In this document: in pieces, positions 30,611 to 38,192 of the stretch
How positions within the stretch are numbered: the stretch's first letter is position 1
Layout of the letters: each line of letters begins with the position of its first letter
Source of the DNA: a virus
Strand: one strand, 5' to 3'
IMG/VR virus record: IMGVR_UViG_3300027733_000059
Coordinates: 1 to 61,414 of that record
Length of the DNA: 61,414 bases
Program-made: the position numbers and the translations under genes
Notes under the pieces: model-generated
Told to the model about the DNA's origin: nothing
Database searches by the model: none
What the model saw: the letters and a program-made list of their open reading frames with translations, nothing else

Positions 30611-31191
30611 TGAGCGAGACAATTACAAAGTGTGCAGATTGCGAGACAGTCATCAATGACGATGATGGTTATGCAATTTCAGATATGACTGAAAAGACAT
30701 TCTGCTATGACTGCGAACAATCAGACCTAGAAAATTGCTCAACTCTTCTCAAGGTCCACGGTAATCACGAAGCCGAAAAAGTTATCTTTGGTAGCGACTT
30801 CTCGCGTGGTGACGATGGAGAATCCCCTGATTGGTTCTATCAACTCTTTGGAGAAAACAAAGGTCGCAAGTATGTGCAGACAAGCGGATGGCGTGGTCAT
30901 TACGAAACCGTCAAGAACTTTGAAGGTATGACCGTTTTAGCATCAGGTTGGACAACTGGCTGGGCAGATGAATTTCATCAGCGTAAGGCTTTATTCAACG
31001 AGTTTGCAGAGCATCTATGCGAGAACTTCTATGGCGCTGTTGCTCCTACCTACTTTTTGTCAGAGCCAACGTCTAATGTTTTCTCAACAGGTATTGATTT
31101 CTTCTGCGCTACAAAAGATGTCGAGAAGGTAACTGCTTGGCTCGAGGAGATTGGGTATCCAGTCGAGAAGTTAAAGGAGTGGTTATCGTGA
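30610..31191 (+). CDS. Early protein with N-terminal zinc ribbon
   Basis: The start is the ATG in TAATG overlap (193 aa). Residues 8-36 hold C-A-D-C and C-Y-D-C, a zinc ribbon. The remaining part has W-F-Y-Q-L-F-G-E-N-K-G-R-K-Y, G-W-T-T-G-W-A-D-E-F-H-Q-R and A-W-L-E-E-I-G-Y-P-V-E-K-L-K, with many aromatic residues. The function is unrecognised. The stop overlaps the next gene by GTGA. Confidence 0.58.
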   Translation: MSETITKCADCETVINDDDGYAISDMTEKTFCYDCEQSDLENCSTLLKVHGNHEAEKVIFGSDFSRGDDGESPDWFYQLFGENKGRKYVQTSGWRGHYETVKNFEGMTVLASGWTTGWADEFHQRKALFNEFAEHLCENFYGAVAPTYFLSEPTSNVFSTGIDFFCATKDVEKVTAWLEEIGYPVEKLKEWLS

Positions 31192-31412
31192 GACCAGTAG
31201 AACAATTAGAAAAGCAAAAGGATGCTGCAATGAGAATGAGCCAATCTCCTTGTAAATGTCTTGTTTACCATCCAGCACCAAACACAATAGATTTTGAGAA
31301 TCTATACAAAGAATGGGTTGGCAATGGTTCCGCAATTTCAAAAAGCGAGCGACAGAATCGTTCTGCCTTGCTTGCTCAACTAATCGCCAATTGTCCTTAT
31401 CAACAAAAATAA
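31188..31412 (+). CDS. Hypothetical early protein
   Basis: This 74-aa protein starts at GTG in GTGA overlap. It is helical and contains S-P-C-K-C-L-V-Y-H-P, a possible single metal knuckle, and ends N-C-P-Y-Q-Q-K. It is the last gene before a new promoter. The function is unknown. Confidence 0.55.
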   Translation: MRPVEQLEKQKDAAMRMSQSPCKCLVYHPAPNTIDFENLYKEWVGNGSAISKSERQNRSALLAQLIANCPYQQK

Positions 31413-31427
31413 GGTAAACTGGGGTTT
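31391..31427 (+). promoter_or_regulatory. Early promoter of the deacetylase-protease pair
   Basis: -35 TTGTCC (31391-31396), 18-bp spacer, -10 TAAACT (31415-31420). AAACTGGGGTTT (31416-31427) is the early element in reverse orientation, lying over the -10 and the start point. It overlaps the end of the previous gene. AGAGGGAGGG stands before the ATG. Confidence 0.62.
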
Positions 31428-31448
31428 AATATAGAGGGAGGGATAAAT

Positions 31449-32375
31449 ATGGAACACGCAATAATTGTTCATTCGCCTGAATACGCGAACTGGATATTCG
31501 ATAAGTCGCACCCTACACAGGGACGACGATTTCTTCACGGGCGCAATCAGATTATGTTGGAGGCTCAAAAGCGCCATCTCAACGTAGATGAAATCCATCC
31601 TGAAATGCCACACACCGATGACCTATTGCTTGTTCACGACCCAATCTATGTTCACGATGTCACCATCAAAGGTGAATCAGATGAATGGGATGGTCAGCGT
31701 CACGACCTTGGTGAATTAGCAAAGTTATTTGTCGGCGGTACTTTAACTGCCCTGGATGTTTTGCTTGATAAGAAAACTTTGCTTGCTATTAACTTGGCAG
31801 GTGCAAAGCATCACGCGATGCGTGATTACTCAAGCGGATTCTGCATCTTTGCTGACTTTGCTATCGCTGCAACGAAGGCAACTGAATTAGGCGAGCGCGT
31901 AGCAATCTTTGATATTGATGCCCACCACGGCGACGGTACCGAGATGTTACTTAAGTCTAATAAAAATGTTATGACATTCTCGGTTCACCAATACGGAATC
32001 TTTCCAGGCACGGGTTTAATATCCGATTACAAAAATCGCGCCTATAACTTTCCGCTTACACACGGTTCAACAGACGAAGATTTAATGTCTGCAACTGAAG
32101 CCTTCTTCGAGGCTTGCGATGAATTCAAGCCTACGATGATTTTCGTAGCGTGTGGAGCGGACGGTCTCAAGGATGACCCGCTAAGCGAACTCGCTTACAC
32201 ACCAGCGGGCTATTGGAGGTCACTCCGAGCCGTTAGAGAGCAATTCCACGATATGCCCATCCTTCTAGGTGGGGCGGGTGGTTACTTGCCTGATACGGGA
32301 ACTCCCGAGGTTTGGCGTAATGCAATGCTCGCGCTTACGGCGGTTCAAACCGAGGTAGTTATTCCCGACTTGTAG
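31449..32375 (+). CDS. Histone deacetylase-superfamily amidohydrolase (AcuC/APAH-like)
   Basis: This 308-aa protein is full length for the bacterial HDAC fold. All catalytic positions are visible: the His pair H121-H122 in A-K-H-H-A-M, the D-I-D-A-H-H-G-D-G-T block with D155, D157, H159 and H160, the second zinc Asp D238 in C-G-A-D-G, and the transition-state Tyr Y279 in G-G-A-G-G-Y. By family it removes acyl groups from lysines or acetylpolyamines. It is followed after ten bases by a proteasome-like gene. A phage-encoded HDAC is unusual; the target may be host or phage proteins, possibly ones acetylated by the virion GNAT domain. Confidence 0.9.
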   Translation: MEHAIIVHSPEYANWIFDKSHPTQGRRFLHGRNQIMLEAQKRHLNVDEIHPEMPHTDDLLLVHDPIYVHDVTIKGESDEWDGQRHDLGELAKLFVGGTLTALDVLLDKKTLLAINLAGAKHHAMRDYSSGFCIFADFAIAATKATELGERVAIFDIDAHHGDGTEMLLKSNKNVMTFSVHQYGIFPGTGLISDYKNRAYNFPLTHGSTDEDLMSATEAFFEACDEFKPTMIFVACGADGLKDDPLSELAYTPAGYWRSLRAVREQFHDMPILLGGAGGYLPDTGTPEVWRNAMLALTAVQTEVVIPDL

Positions 32376-32385
32376 ACTACGGGCT

Positions 32386-32946
32386 ATGACAACTCTCGTC
32401 GGTATCCAGGGACGCAATTGGGCGCTCTTGGGTGCCGACACTCGCATTGCAGATGATTCAACAATTTACAGAATGGCAAAAGGTCATTCGAAAATTATTG
32501 AACACGATAACTTTACAATCGCGTGTGCAGGTGATGTGCGAGCAATAAATATTTTGCAATCGCAACTCAAATTGCCTAAAACTTTTATTGCAAAAGATGA
32601 TGGACATTTCATAACTGGATTCCTTATCCCTGCAATGCGTAAGGCTTTTGCTGATGCGGGCTACGAGAAAACCTCGGAAGGGCAATCAAGCCACGAATCT
32701 GAATTTCTTATTGTTTACAACGGAAAGATTTATGAAGTCGGCTCTGATTATTCTTGGGTCCAAGATTCTCGCGGTATCTACGGACTTGGCTCAGGTGGGG
32801 CTATTGCTCTTGGTGCCTTGGCTTGCCTCAGCGGAGATTTAGTAACTCGAGCAGAGGCGCGTAAGTGGGCTACTAAGGCTCTCGAGATTGCTAGTGAATA
32901 TAACTCGGATACCGCTCCGCCGTTTCATATTGTAATTAAAGAATAA
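32386..32946 (+). CDS. Proteasome/HslV-like Ntn-hydrolase protease
   Basis: This 186-aa protein starts M-T-T-L-V-G-I; removal of Met would expose the nucleophilic Thr. D18 in G-A-D-T-R and K36 in G-H-S-K-I match the Asp17 and Lys33 charge-relay positions. A-C-A-G-D and G-L-G-S-G-G-A (134-140) are typical of HslV and proteasome beta subunits. The size equals HslV. No HslU-type ATPase or proteasome alpha subunit is seen, so it may act alone, form a peptidase ring, or combine with the host's system. It shares a transcript with the deacetylase. Confidence 0.82.
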   Translation: MTTLVGIQGRNWALLGADTRIADDSTIYRMAKGHSKIIEHDNFTIACAGDVRAINILQSQLKLPKTFIAKDDGHFITGFLIPAMRKAFADAGYEKTSEGQSSHESEFLIVYNGKIYEVGSDYSWVQDSRGIYGLGSGGAIALGALACLSGDLVTRAEARKWATKALEIASEYNSDTAPPFHIVIKE

Positions 32947-32975
32947 TTCCTGTATCCTAACCCCAGTTGTATAAA
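32947..32975 (+). promoter_or_regulatory. Early promoter with AACCCCAGTTGT element
   Basis: Element AACCCCAGTTGT (32959-32970) joins directly to -10 TATAAA (32970-32975); the -35 (TTCCTG) is weak at 17-bp spacing. GGGAGAGGA lies before the ATG at 32997. Confidence 0.58.
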
Positions 32976-32996
32976 TGTACAACGGGAGAGGAACCT

Positions 32997-33188
32997 ATGG
33001 ATACCAACGAAGTAAATCAAAAGTTTGATGACATCATTCAACCAAAAGTTATCAATCAAATTGTTAAACAAAGGCGTGAACCTGCAAAGTTCCCTGAACT
33101 GCGTTACCTATGGGGAATTACAGGGCTGGCTACTTTTGCCTTGCTAATGCTTGCTGCAATTGTTAGCACATTTCTTGAAGGGCTATAA
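32997..33188 (+). CDS. Small single-pass membrane protein
   Basis: ATG after GAGAGG gives 63 aa; the open frame extends upstream into the promoter. A charged first half ends R-Y-L-W-G, then one membrane segment I-T-G-L-A-T-F-A-L-L-M-L-A-A-I-V-S runs to the C-terminus. It is likely cytoplasmic-side facing. The stop overlaps the convergent zinc-protein gene by six bases. Confidence 0.6.
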   Translation: MDTNEVNQKFDDIIQPKVINQIVKQRREPAKFPELRYLWGITGLATFALLMLAAIVSTFLEGL

Positions 33189-33377
33189 GTTAAATACTGC
33201 TTCAGGGTCATAAACCTCAAGGGCTTTCAATACGAGAGAGTCCTTGAGGTTTTTTGCGTGATGCCCACAAAAGTGTAATTCGCCCGATAAGAATGTTGCT
33301 CGGACTTTAGCCGTAGCAGGGCATCTGTCACACAATTGATTCGGCTGGATTGGCAGACGAATTATCGTGTCAGTCAT
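33183..33377 (-). CDS. DUF7455-like zinc protein
   Basis: This 64-aa protein contains C-D-R-C-P-A-T-A-K-V-R-A, S-G-E-L-H-F-C-G-H-H-A, the signature of the small actinobacterial DUF7455 family: a C-x-x-C knuckle with a C-G-H-H partner for zinc binding. Phages and hosts encode it widely; its function is unknown. It starts in the stop codon overlap (TAATG) of the gene upstream. Confidence 0.75.
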   Translation of the reverse strand: MTDTIIRLPIQPNQLCDRCPATAKVRATFLSGELHFCGHHAKNLKDSLVLKALEVYDPEAVFNL

Positions 33378-33796
33378 TATTTTTTATTCTTGTCCGTAAT
33401 TGGTCCGCCGACAATCCAGGCTCGGCAGGTTCTCTTCGAGGCGCATTTGAAATCGAACGCTTCGCAATAACCCAACTCTCCAGCCTCAGCGACATCCCAG
33501 GCGGTCTCGCGGGTATCGCCTTGGGCTAATCCCCCCGTAATACATTCCTTCATCGTTGAAGTCTGAATGAACGCTGCACAGTTTCCACAGCGTTGCTTTT
33601 TGGCTTCAGCGGGCGATACAGACCATTCCTGGGCAATCTTGTCCCAATATGCGTTATTCGCCTCTGAGGGGTTGAGAGGACCGTAGGAGGCGTCGTCGAT
33701 GGCTTTCTTTCTGTTCTTAAGATTGACTCTTACATCCTGAGTCGCTGTTGGGCAAGATGCCTTTAATAGAGCGGAGACTGCTGGTGTAAGAGACAT
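33377..33796 (-). CDS. Conserved phage cysteine-rich protein
   Basis: This 139-aa protein has the C-terminal half R-C-G-N-C-A-A-F, C-I-T-G, E-L-G-Y-C-E-A-F-D-F-K-C and R-T-C-R-A-W-I-V-G-G, which together give six or seven Cys in a pattern shared with conserved phage proteins of unknown role that may bind iron or zinc. The N-terminal 70 residues are helical. It is divergent from the 33932 gene. Confidence 0.62.
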   Translation of the reverse strand: MSLTPAVSALLKASCPTATQDVRVNLKNRKKAIDDASYGPLNPSEANNAYWDKIAQEWSVSPAEAKKQRCGNCAAFIQTSTMKECITGGLAQGDTRETAWDVAEAGELGYCEAFDFKCASKRTCRAWIVGGPITDKNKK

Positions 33797-33841
33797 AAGC
33801 CAAGGGTATCAGGCGAACAGATGTTCGAATTGTGTACCCCA

Positions 33842-33865
33842 AAATTTAGACCTAAATTTAGACCT
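33842..33865. repeat. Tandem 12-bp repeat AAATTTAGACCT x2
   Basis: Two perfect adjacent copies lie in the gap between divergent genes, just upstream of the 33896 promoter. The junction also forms the palindrome CTAAATTTAG. It is a plausible operator for either direction. Confidence 0.6.
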
Positions 33866-33881
33866 ATTTTGGAATATTATT

Positions 33882-33901
33882 AACCCCAGTTGTGTTATAC
33901 T
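33882..33901 (+). promoter_or_regulatory. Early promoter with AACCCCAGTTGTG element
   Basis: AACCCCAGTTGTG (33882-33894) followed after one base by -10 TATACT (33896-33901); the -35 (AATATT) is poor. CGAGAGAGG precedes the ATG at 33932. The element is identical for 13 bases to the copy at 34289-34301. Confidence 0.65.
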
Positions 33902-33931
33902 GGATGTACAAGGTCGAGAGAGGAAATCAAA

Positions 33932-34189
33932 ATGACTCAGAAAGTAATCATCAAGGCGACAAACATCGCGCCTTACGGAAAAGGCTGGCAGATTAACGCG
34001 TTCGTAGACGGCGTTGAAACTGAAGCAACTTGGTACGGGGTTGCTAAGGAATATGCGATTGGTCAAGCAAAAGCAACAATCGAAAACTATGGCAAGTTAA
34101 ACAACGAGCCATACAAGGCTGAGGACGCAATCTTTAGCGAGGCTCAGAGACAAAAAGTATTGGCTCAATTCGAAAAGGTGGGGGCGTAA
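33932..34189 (+). CDS. Hypothetical early protein
   Basis: This 85-aa protein starts at the ATG after GAGAGGA. It has Q-K-V-I-I-K-A-T-N-I-A-P-Y-G-K-G-W-Q-I-N-A, a two-strand start, then a charged helix. It is unrecognised. Coupled by TAATG to the next short gene. Confidence 0.57.
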   Translation: MTQKVIIKATNIAPYGKGWQINAFVDGVETEATWYGVAKEYAIGQAKATIENYGKLNNEPYKAEDAIFSEAQRQKVLAQFEKVGA

Positions 34190-34302
34190 TGAGCAACTGG
34201 TCAGACAAAATCGTGGTAATCGGTGTTGGAATCTCAGATGAAGATGCCGAGAAAATTAAAGAAATAATTGTTGAAAAGGTTGATATCCAACCCCAGTTGT
34301 GA
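34189..34302 (+). CDS. 37-aa protein
   Basis: The product is W-S-D-K-I-V-V-I-G-V-G-I-S and an acidic-basic helix E-D-A-E-K-I-K-E-I-I-V-E-K. Its last seven codons coincide with the -35 box and operator element of the next promoter (34280-34308). It starts in TAATG overlap. Confidence 0.48.
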   Translation: MSNWSDKIVVIGVGISDEDAEKIKEIIVEKVDIQPQL

Positions 34303-34308
34303 TAAACT
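34280..34308 (+). promoter_or_regulatory. Early promoter with AACCCCAGTTGTG element
   Basis: -35 TTGATA (34280-34285), 17-bp spacer, -10 TAAACT (34303-34308); the spacer holds AACCCCAGTTGTG (34289-34301). GAGAGGGG precedes the ATG at 34336. The promoter overlaps the end of the previous coding sequence. Confidence 0.7.
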
Positions 34309-34335
34309 GGATTTGTTCTCAGAGAGGGGAATCAA

Positions 34336-34485
34336 ATGATTAAGACTTGCGATGATTGCGGGATTGATTTCGACATCTTCAAAGAAGGTAACGGTCATCA
34401 ATTCTTCGTAGTTTGCGGAAAGTGCTGGACAACAGAACTTAAGCGCCGTGAAATTGGTGGCGTATTTACTAGAGGGGGTAAATAA
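34336..34485 (+). CDS. 49-aa zinc-ribbon protein
   Basis: The product starts M-I-K-T-C-D-D-C-G and has V-C-G-K-C-W at residue 26, two C-x-x-C knuckles. The tail is basic. It overlaps the next ATG as TAATG. Confidence 0.6.
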   Translation: MIKTCDDCGIDFDIFKEGNGHQFFVVCGKCWTTELKRREIGGVFTRGGK

Positions 34486-34655
34486 TGGCTCTTGCATTTG
34501 AAATTGAATACTTTCGATGGACTTGCGATTGTGGCAAACGCGGTAAGTTCTTGATTTTCAACAAGGCTTGCCAAGCGTCAGATAGACACATCAAAGAACA
34601 CGAAAGAAAACTTGAGTGGGGTTTTTCAACTAATTTATCACGGGAGGTTCAATAA
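34485..34655 (+). CDS. 56-aa small Cys-containing protein
   Basis: The product has Y-F-R-W-T-C-D-C-G-K-R-G near residue 10, then a helix with one Cys and H-I-K-E-H-E, so a C-x-C and C/H arrangement could bind a metal. It is coupled on both sides by TAATG. Confidence 0.52.
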   Translation: MALAFEIEYFRWTCDCGKRGKFLIFNKACQASDRHIKEHERKLEWGFSTNLSREVQ

Positions 34656-35029
34656 TGGGGTGGGATGTAACTCAGGTAGGAAAAAACATATCGACCAAGA
34701 AATTTCTTGAATGGGACATCAAGCAAGAAATTGGCGATAACTATGAATTGCTTGCATTAGGCGAAGGCAAAAACGAACACGGTCAAAAGCCTTTCTATGC
34801 TGCGTTCAAAAGTAAGAATAACAACAGCGGAGCGGTCTTTGCGGTTGTTTACTTAACTAGACGTCGCAATGGCAGCATCGCCGTTAAGTCGGTAACTGAG
34901 GGCGCTGGTCCTTATTACTTCGACTGCCCAGCCAAGGTATTTAATCTTTTGACTGCAACAGATAATGAATACGCTCTCGAATGGCGTTCAAAAGTTCAAG
35001 CACATCTATCAGAAAAGGCGGTGGCATAA
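34655..35029 (+). CDS. Conserved hypothetical phage protein (MGWD-type)
   Basis: This 124-aa protein starts M-G-W-D-V-T-Q and has N-Y-E-L-L-A-L-G-E-G, F-Y-A-A-F-K-S and A-V-V-Y-L-T-R-R-R-N-G. Such M-G-W proteins recur in plasmids and phages (DUF6927-like, not verified). It is next to another small conserved gene one base away. Confidence 0.55.
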   Translation: MGWDVTQVGKNISTKKFLEWDIKQEIGDNYELLALGEGKNEHGQKPFYAAFKSKNNNSGAVFAVVYLTRRRNGSIAVKSVTEGAGPYYFDCPAKVFNLLTATDNEYALEWRSKVQAHLSEKAVA

Positions 35030-35443
35030 GTGGGATACACACATTACTGGACAATCAAGCAAGAACTCACACCTGCTCAATTCAAGGAGTGGACAGAGGG
35101 AGTCAAAGTAATCGTTGAAACTGCAATCGAGGCTGGGATTCCACTCGGCAACGGTTTGGGTTTTGATGCACCAAACATCGATGAGACTCTTGTTGCTCTC
35201 AATGGTGTCGGAGCGGGCGGACACGAAACTTTTGGAATCAGACTTGGTGACGAGGGATTCGATTTCTGTAAGACAGCCGAAAAGCCTTACGATTCTGTTG
35301 TTACTGCAAGTCTTATCCACGCAAAGAAAATCTTTGGAGATTCCATTGAAATCAAATCAGATGGCGACTGGAATGACTGGGAGGGTGGACAGTTGCTCTA
35401 TGAGACAGTTTTTGACATCCAGCCTGAAAGTGTCATCGCGTGA
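35030..35443 (+). CDS. Conserved hypothetical phage protein (MGYTHYW-type)
   Basis: This 137-aa protein starts at GTG. It has the opening G-Y-T-H-Y-W-T, then F-D-A-P-N-I-D-E-T-L and F-G-I-R-L-G-D-E-G-F-D-F-C-K-T, then K-P-Y-D-S-V-V-T-A-S-L-I-H-A-K. This family is frequent in phages and bacterial mobile DNA with no known function. It overlaps the next GTG by four bases. Confidence 0.68.
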   Translation: MGYTHYWTIKQELTPAQFKEWTEGVKVIVETAIEAGIPLGNGLGFDAPNIDETLVALNGVGAGGHETFGIRLGDEGFDFCKTAEKPYDSVVTASLIHAKKIFGDSIEIKSDGDWNDWEGGQLLYETVFDIQPESVIA

Positions 35444-35631
35444 GTGACGAGATACTAAATGACCTAGTGGATGAGTTTGGCAAGGGGATTCTCTCGTCAT
35501 CTCATCCACACAAAGGTTTAACTTTGAGGCAATGTCAGATTTTGTATAACAAGTATGGGCTTGTAAAAGGCAGCGAAATCGCTAAGAGGTGGAAAGAAAT
35601 TCAAAAGGCTAATCGTGGAATCACATCCTGA
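35440..35631 (+). CDS. Small helical protein
   Basis: This 63-aa protein starts at GTG in GTGA overlap. Its sequence L-T-L-R-Q-C-Q-I-L-Y-N-K-Y-G-L-V-K-G-S-E-I-A-K-R-W resembles a simple helix-turn-helix but is too short to be sure. It overlaps the methyltransferase start by 17 bases. Confidence 0.5.
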   Translation: MSDEILNDLVDEFGKGILSSSHPHKGLTLRQCQILYNKYGLVKGSEIAKRWKEIQKANRGITS

Positions 35632-36226
35632 TTGGTTTAATGGAATTGCCTCCAATACATTCAAAGCGGTGCTTAAAGAATTCGCTGGTCTGCCGAATCA
35701 GCATTATCTTCAAATAGGGGCGTGGACTGGTGACGCCTCTGTTTGGCTTATGGATAATGTTTTAACCCACGAAACCTCTACCTTGACCGATGTTGATGTT
35801 TGGGATTTACAGATTCCCCCTAATTATATTTCTTTAGGCGGTTATGACCTGACAGAGATTGAAAAAGAATATGACCGCAAAACACAAATTTACGGCGATA
35901 AGTTAATTAAGGCTAAATCAACGAGCCATTCTTGGTTATCTCAAACTCACAATAAACAATATGACTTTATCTATATCGATGGCGACCACGCTGCAAAAGC
36001 CGTTCTCGTTGATGGTCTACTTGCCTGGGATTTATTAAAGGTCGGTGGGATTATGGCATTTGATGATTACCTATGGGAGCATCCAAGCGATATTAACCCA
36101 GGAATCGGCATTGATTTATTCTTAAAACTCTACGGCGATAAACTAGAGATTATTAAACTGTATTTTGATAAAGCAAACTTTGTAACTATGGACTATCAAC
36201 TTTGGCTAAAAAAGATTAGCGCTTAG
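35615..36226 (+). CDS. Class I SAM-dependent methyltransferase (Methyltransf_24-like)
   Basis: This 203-aa protein has the SAM-binding loop H-Y-L-Q-I-G-A-W-T-G-D-A-S, acidic strand-2 end T-L-T-D-V-D-V-W, and the later Y-D-F-I-Y-I-D-G-D-H-A-A-K and L-L-K-V-G-G-I-M-A-F-D-D-Y-L-W. These are the core of O-methyltransferase-like Methyltransf_24 enzymes, which often act on sugars. A glycan or small-molecule target seems more likely than DNA. It converges with the nuclease-like gene, overlapping by four bases. Confidence 0.82.
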   Translation: MESHPDWFNGIASNTFKAVLKEFAGLPNQHYLQIGAWTGDASVWLMDNVLTHETSTLTDVDVWDLQIPPNYISLGGYDLTEIEKEYDRKTQIYGDKLIKAKSTSHSWLSQTHNKQYDFIYIDGDHAAKAVLVDGLLAWDLLKVGGIMAFDDYLWEHPSDINPGIGIDLFLKLYGDKLEIIKLYFDKANFVTMDYQLWLKKISA

Positions 36227-36603
36227 AATCCTCGAGCCACCTGAAGTAAATCCGTAACTTTAATGAGATAGCCCTTTGAGTAATTAGGTGGAATCGAACA
36301 CTCAATCGGATGCCCGTGTTTTTCTACCGCTTGTTTCAACTGGGCGATAGGCACAATAAATGCCATCTCCTCCAGCACGAAAGCCCAATGCGTCGCCTTG
36401 CTTGTCTGTAGCCCCGATGGATACCACTCGGAATTGTTATCGCTCCAACACCAAACCTCGATATAAAGATTTCCAGTATTCTTCCAGCGCTTATCTCGTT
36501 TGACCTCAACAGTCTCAATGTTTAGTAGAGATTTAATATAGGACTCACCTTGCTGCCCATATCGTAAATCTAAATCAAAGTCAGAGCGCTTTACATCTCC
36601 CAC
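36223..36603 (-). CDS. PD-(D/E)xK nuclease-like protein
   Basis: This 126-aa protein has E20 in G-Q-Q-G-E, then V-E-V-K (E33, K35), R-W-K-N-T-G-N-L-Y-I-E-V (E49), matching the E...ExK...E core of restriction-like nucleases. Its tail lies beyond the terminase and overlaps it by 13 bases. A resolvase or restriction-type role in DNA processing is likely; substrate unknown. Confidence 0.62.
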   Translation of the reverse strand: MGDVKRSDFDLDLRYGQQGESYIKSLLNIETVEVKRDKRWKNTGNLYIEVWCWSDNNSEWYPSGLQTSKATHWAFVLEEMAFIVPIAQLKQAVEKHGHPIECSIPPNYSKGYLIKVTDLLQVARGF

Positions 36604-38189
36604 GGATTTACCTGTCCAATCGAAATAGGTGCAATGGCTGGAATAATATTTTTGTTTTCGTATACGGCGAGAAGTATTGCTTCGGCACGGTCAGGGCTAT
36701 GAACGCCACGCCGTTTCATATCAGCCTTGGCTTCAATTTGTATTCGACCTGAAGAATCAGACTTATAGGTTGGTCCTGCCAACTGTGCCAAAACTTGCCT
36801 ATCCACATCAAGGCGTAATTCTTGCTTATCGTCTCGAGGCTGCAAAAGAGTGCGAGCGTTCCACCACATCTCGGCTCTTTGATTCTTAAACTTGGTTTGG
36901 TCTTTTGGTTTCTCGGCTACATTGACCCCGATAATCAGCGCTCGCAATTGACGCTCTTTTACCCATCTATCCAATAGCGATACGACACCCCAGCCAACTC
37001 CAATTGTGTCAATCTTGACGCGAACCAAATCAGATAAGCCCCTGTCTTTATGAATAGCAACCGCTTTCTCAATCTCAGTCATAACAACACCCGCGACATC
37101 TACAGCGTTTGCATTGACCTTGCCTGAACTGCGGTGCAAAATCGATGCGACATAACCATCAGCCTTAGCGATAACAAATTCATCTCCACCATCGGATGCA
37201 ATATCCACGCCAAGTCGAATGATTGAACTTTCAACCATTTCTTCATTTTGTGTAGCCAACTCCGCCCAATGATAAGGAATTACTTTGCCCGTTCCCGTTT
37301 GTGGGAATCGTGCGTGAACACGGGCTTCGACGAATGGTGAATCTTCTCCGAATTCACTAATCACATCATCAACCCAGGTTTGGTCTACTAGGTGCGTTGC
37401 AACTGGATGCGCCTCAATATGGGATGGACAAGACCGACATTGACCAGTCTCCTCACCCGTAAAGTTTGGTGTTTCAAAAGCGCTAATCGGCAAGATGTTG
37501 TAAAGCGGACTCGCACAGATTCTTTCGAACCAGGATTGTTCTTGGTCTGTAGGCGGGTTTCCCAATACGAGAAGGCGTGTATGTCCACCCGTCATAAGCG
37601 CTTCAAGTGCGCCACCAATTTTGTCTGAGATACCACCAGCCTCATCGACCACAATCAAAAGGTGAGGTGCGTGAATACCCTGTACGGCTGCTTCGTTATT
37701 ATCGGCAGGGCGAAAACCATAGGCAACTACGGTGCCATCCATTTTCCACTCAGTAGTTAAAATCTCTCCAGGCAAGTCGTGGCTCGTATGAACTTTTCGA
37801 ATCTGCGCCCACATAATGTTTCGGACCTGTTTAAAAGTCGAGGCTGTTGTAATTGCAATCGCTGTCCCTGGAGGATGAACTGAAATCCACCAAGCAACGG
37901 CTCTTGCTGCTAAGTGAGATTTTCCAGGAGCGTGACAGGCTGGAACTACTGTTCGCTTATTCTCTCGAATTGAATCAAGAATCTCTTTTTGCTTTGACCA
38001 TAAGGTTTCCCCTAAGCCATCCTCGATAAATCCAATGGGGTCATTTTCCCATCTTGCCCACGGGTTATCCAACTCAGCATCAAGGATGACCGATAGCGCG
38101 TACTTTTCATCATCGGTAAGTGAGAGATAAATCTTTGTTCGCTCTTCAGGTGTGGCATTGAGAACGAGGTCTACGAGCCGTTCACCCAT
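36591..38189 (-). CDS. Terminase large subunit
   Basis: This 532-aa packaging motor ATPase has a P-loop A-C-H-A-P-G-K-S (84-91) with Pro where many terminases have Thr/Ile-Gly, Walker B L-L-I-V-V-D-E-A, a coupling segment V-L-G-N-P-P-T, and the RNase H-like nuclease start R-L-G-V-D-I-A-S-D-G-G-D-E near 330 with a later D-T-I-G-V-G-W-G-V. It cuts and pumps DNA into the portal. It follows the small subunit by three bases but is remote from the portal. Confidence 0.92.
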   Translation of the reverse strand: MGERLVDLVLNATPEERTKIYLSLTDDEKYALSVILDAELDNPWARWENDPIGFIEDGLGETLWSKQKEILDSIRENKRTVVPACHAPGKSHLAARAVAWWISVHPPGTAIAITTASTFKQVRNIMWAQIRKVHTSHDLPGEILTTEWKMDGTVVAYGFRPADNNEAAVQGIHAPHLLIVVDEAGGISDKIGGALEALMTGGHTRLLVLGNPPTDQEQSWFERICASPLYNILPISAFETPNFTGEETGQCRSCPSHIEAHPVATHLVDQTWVDDVISEFGEDSPFVEARVHARFPQTGTGKVIPYHWAELATQNEEMVESSIIRLGVDIASDGGDEFVIAKADGYVASILHRSSGKVNANAVDVAGVVMTEIEKAVAIHKDRGLSDLVRVKIDTIGVGWGVVSLLDRWVKERQLRALIIGVNVAEKPKDQTKFKNQRAEMWWNARTLLQPRDDKQELRLDVDRQVLAQLAGPTYKSDSSGRIQIEAKADMKRRGVHSPDRAEAILLAVYENKNIIPAIAPISIGQVNPWEM

Positions 38190-38192
38190 TGT

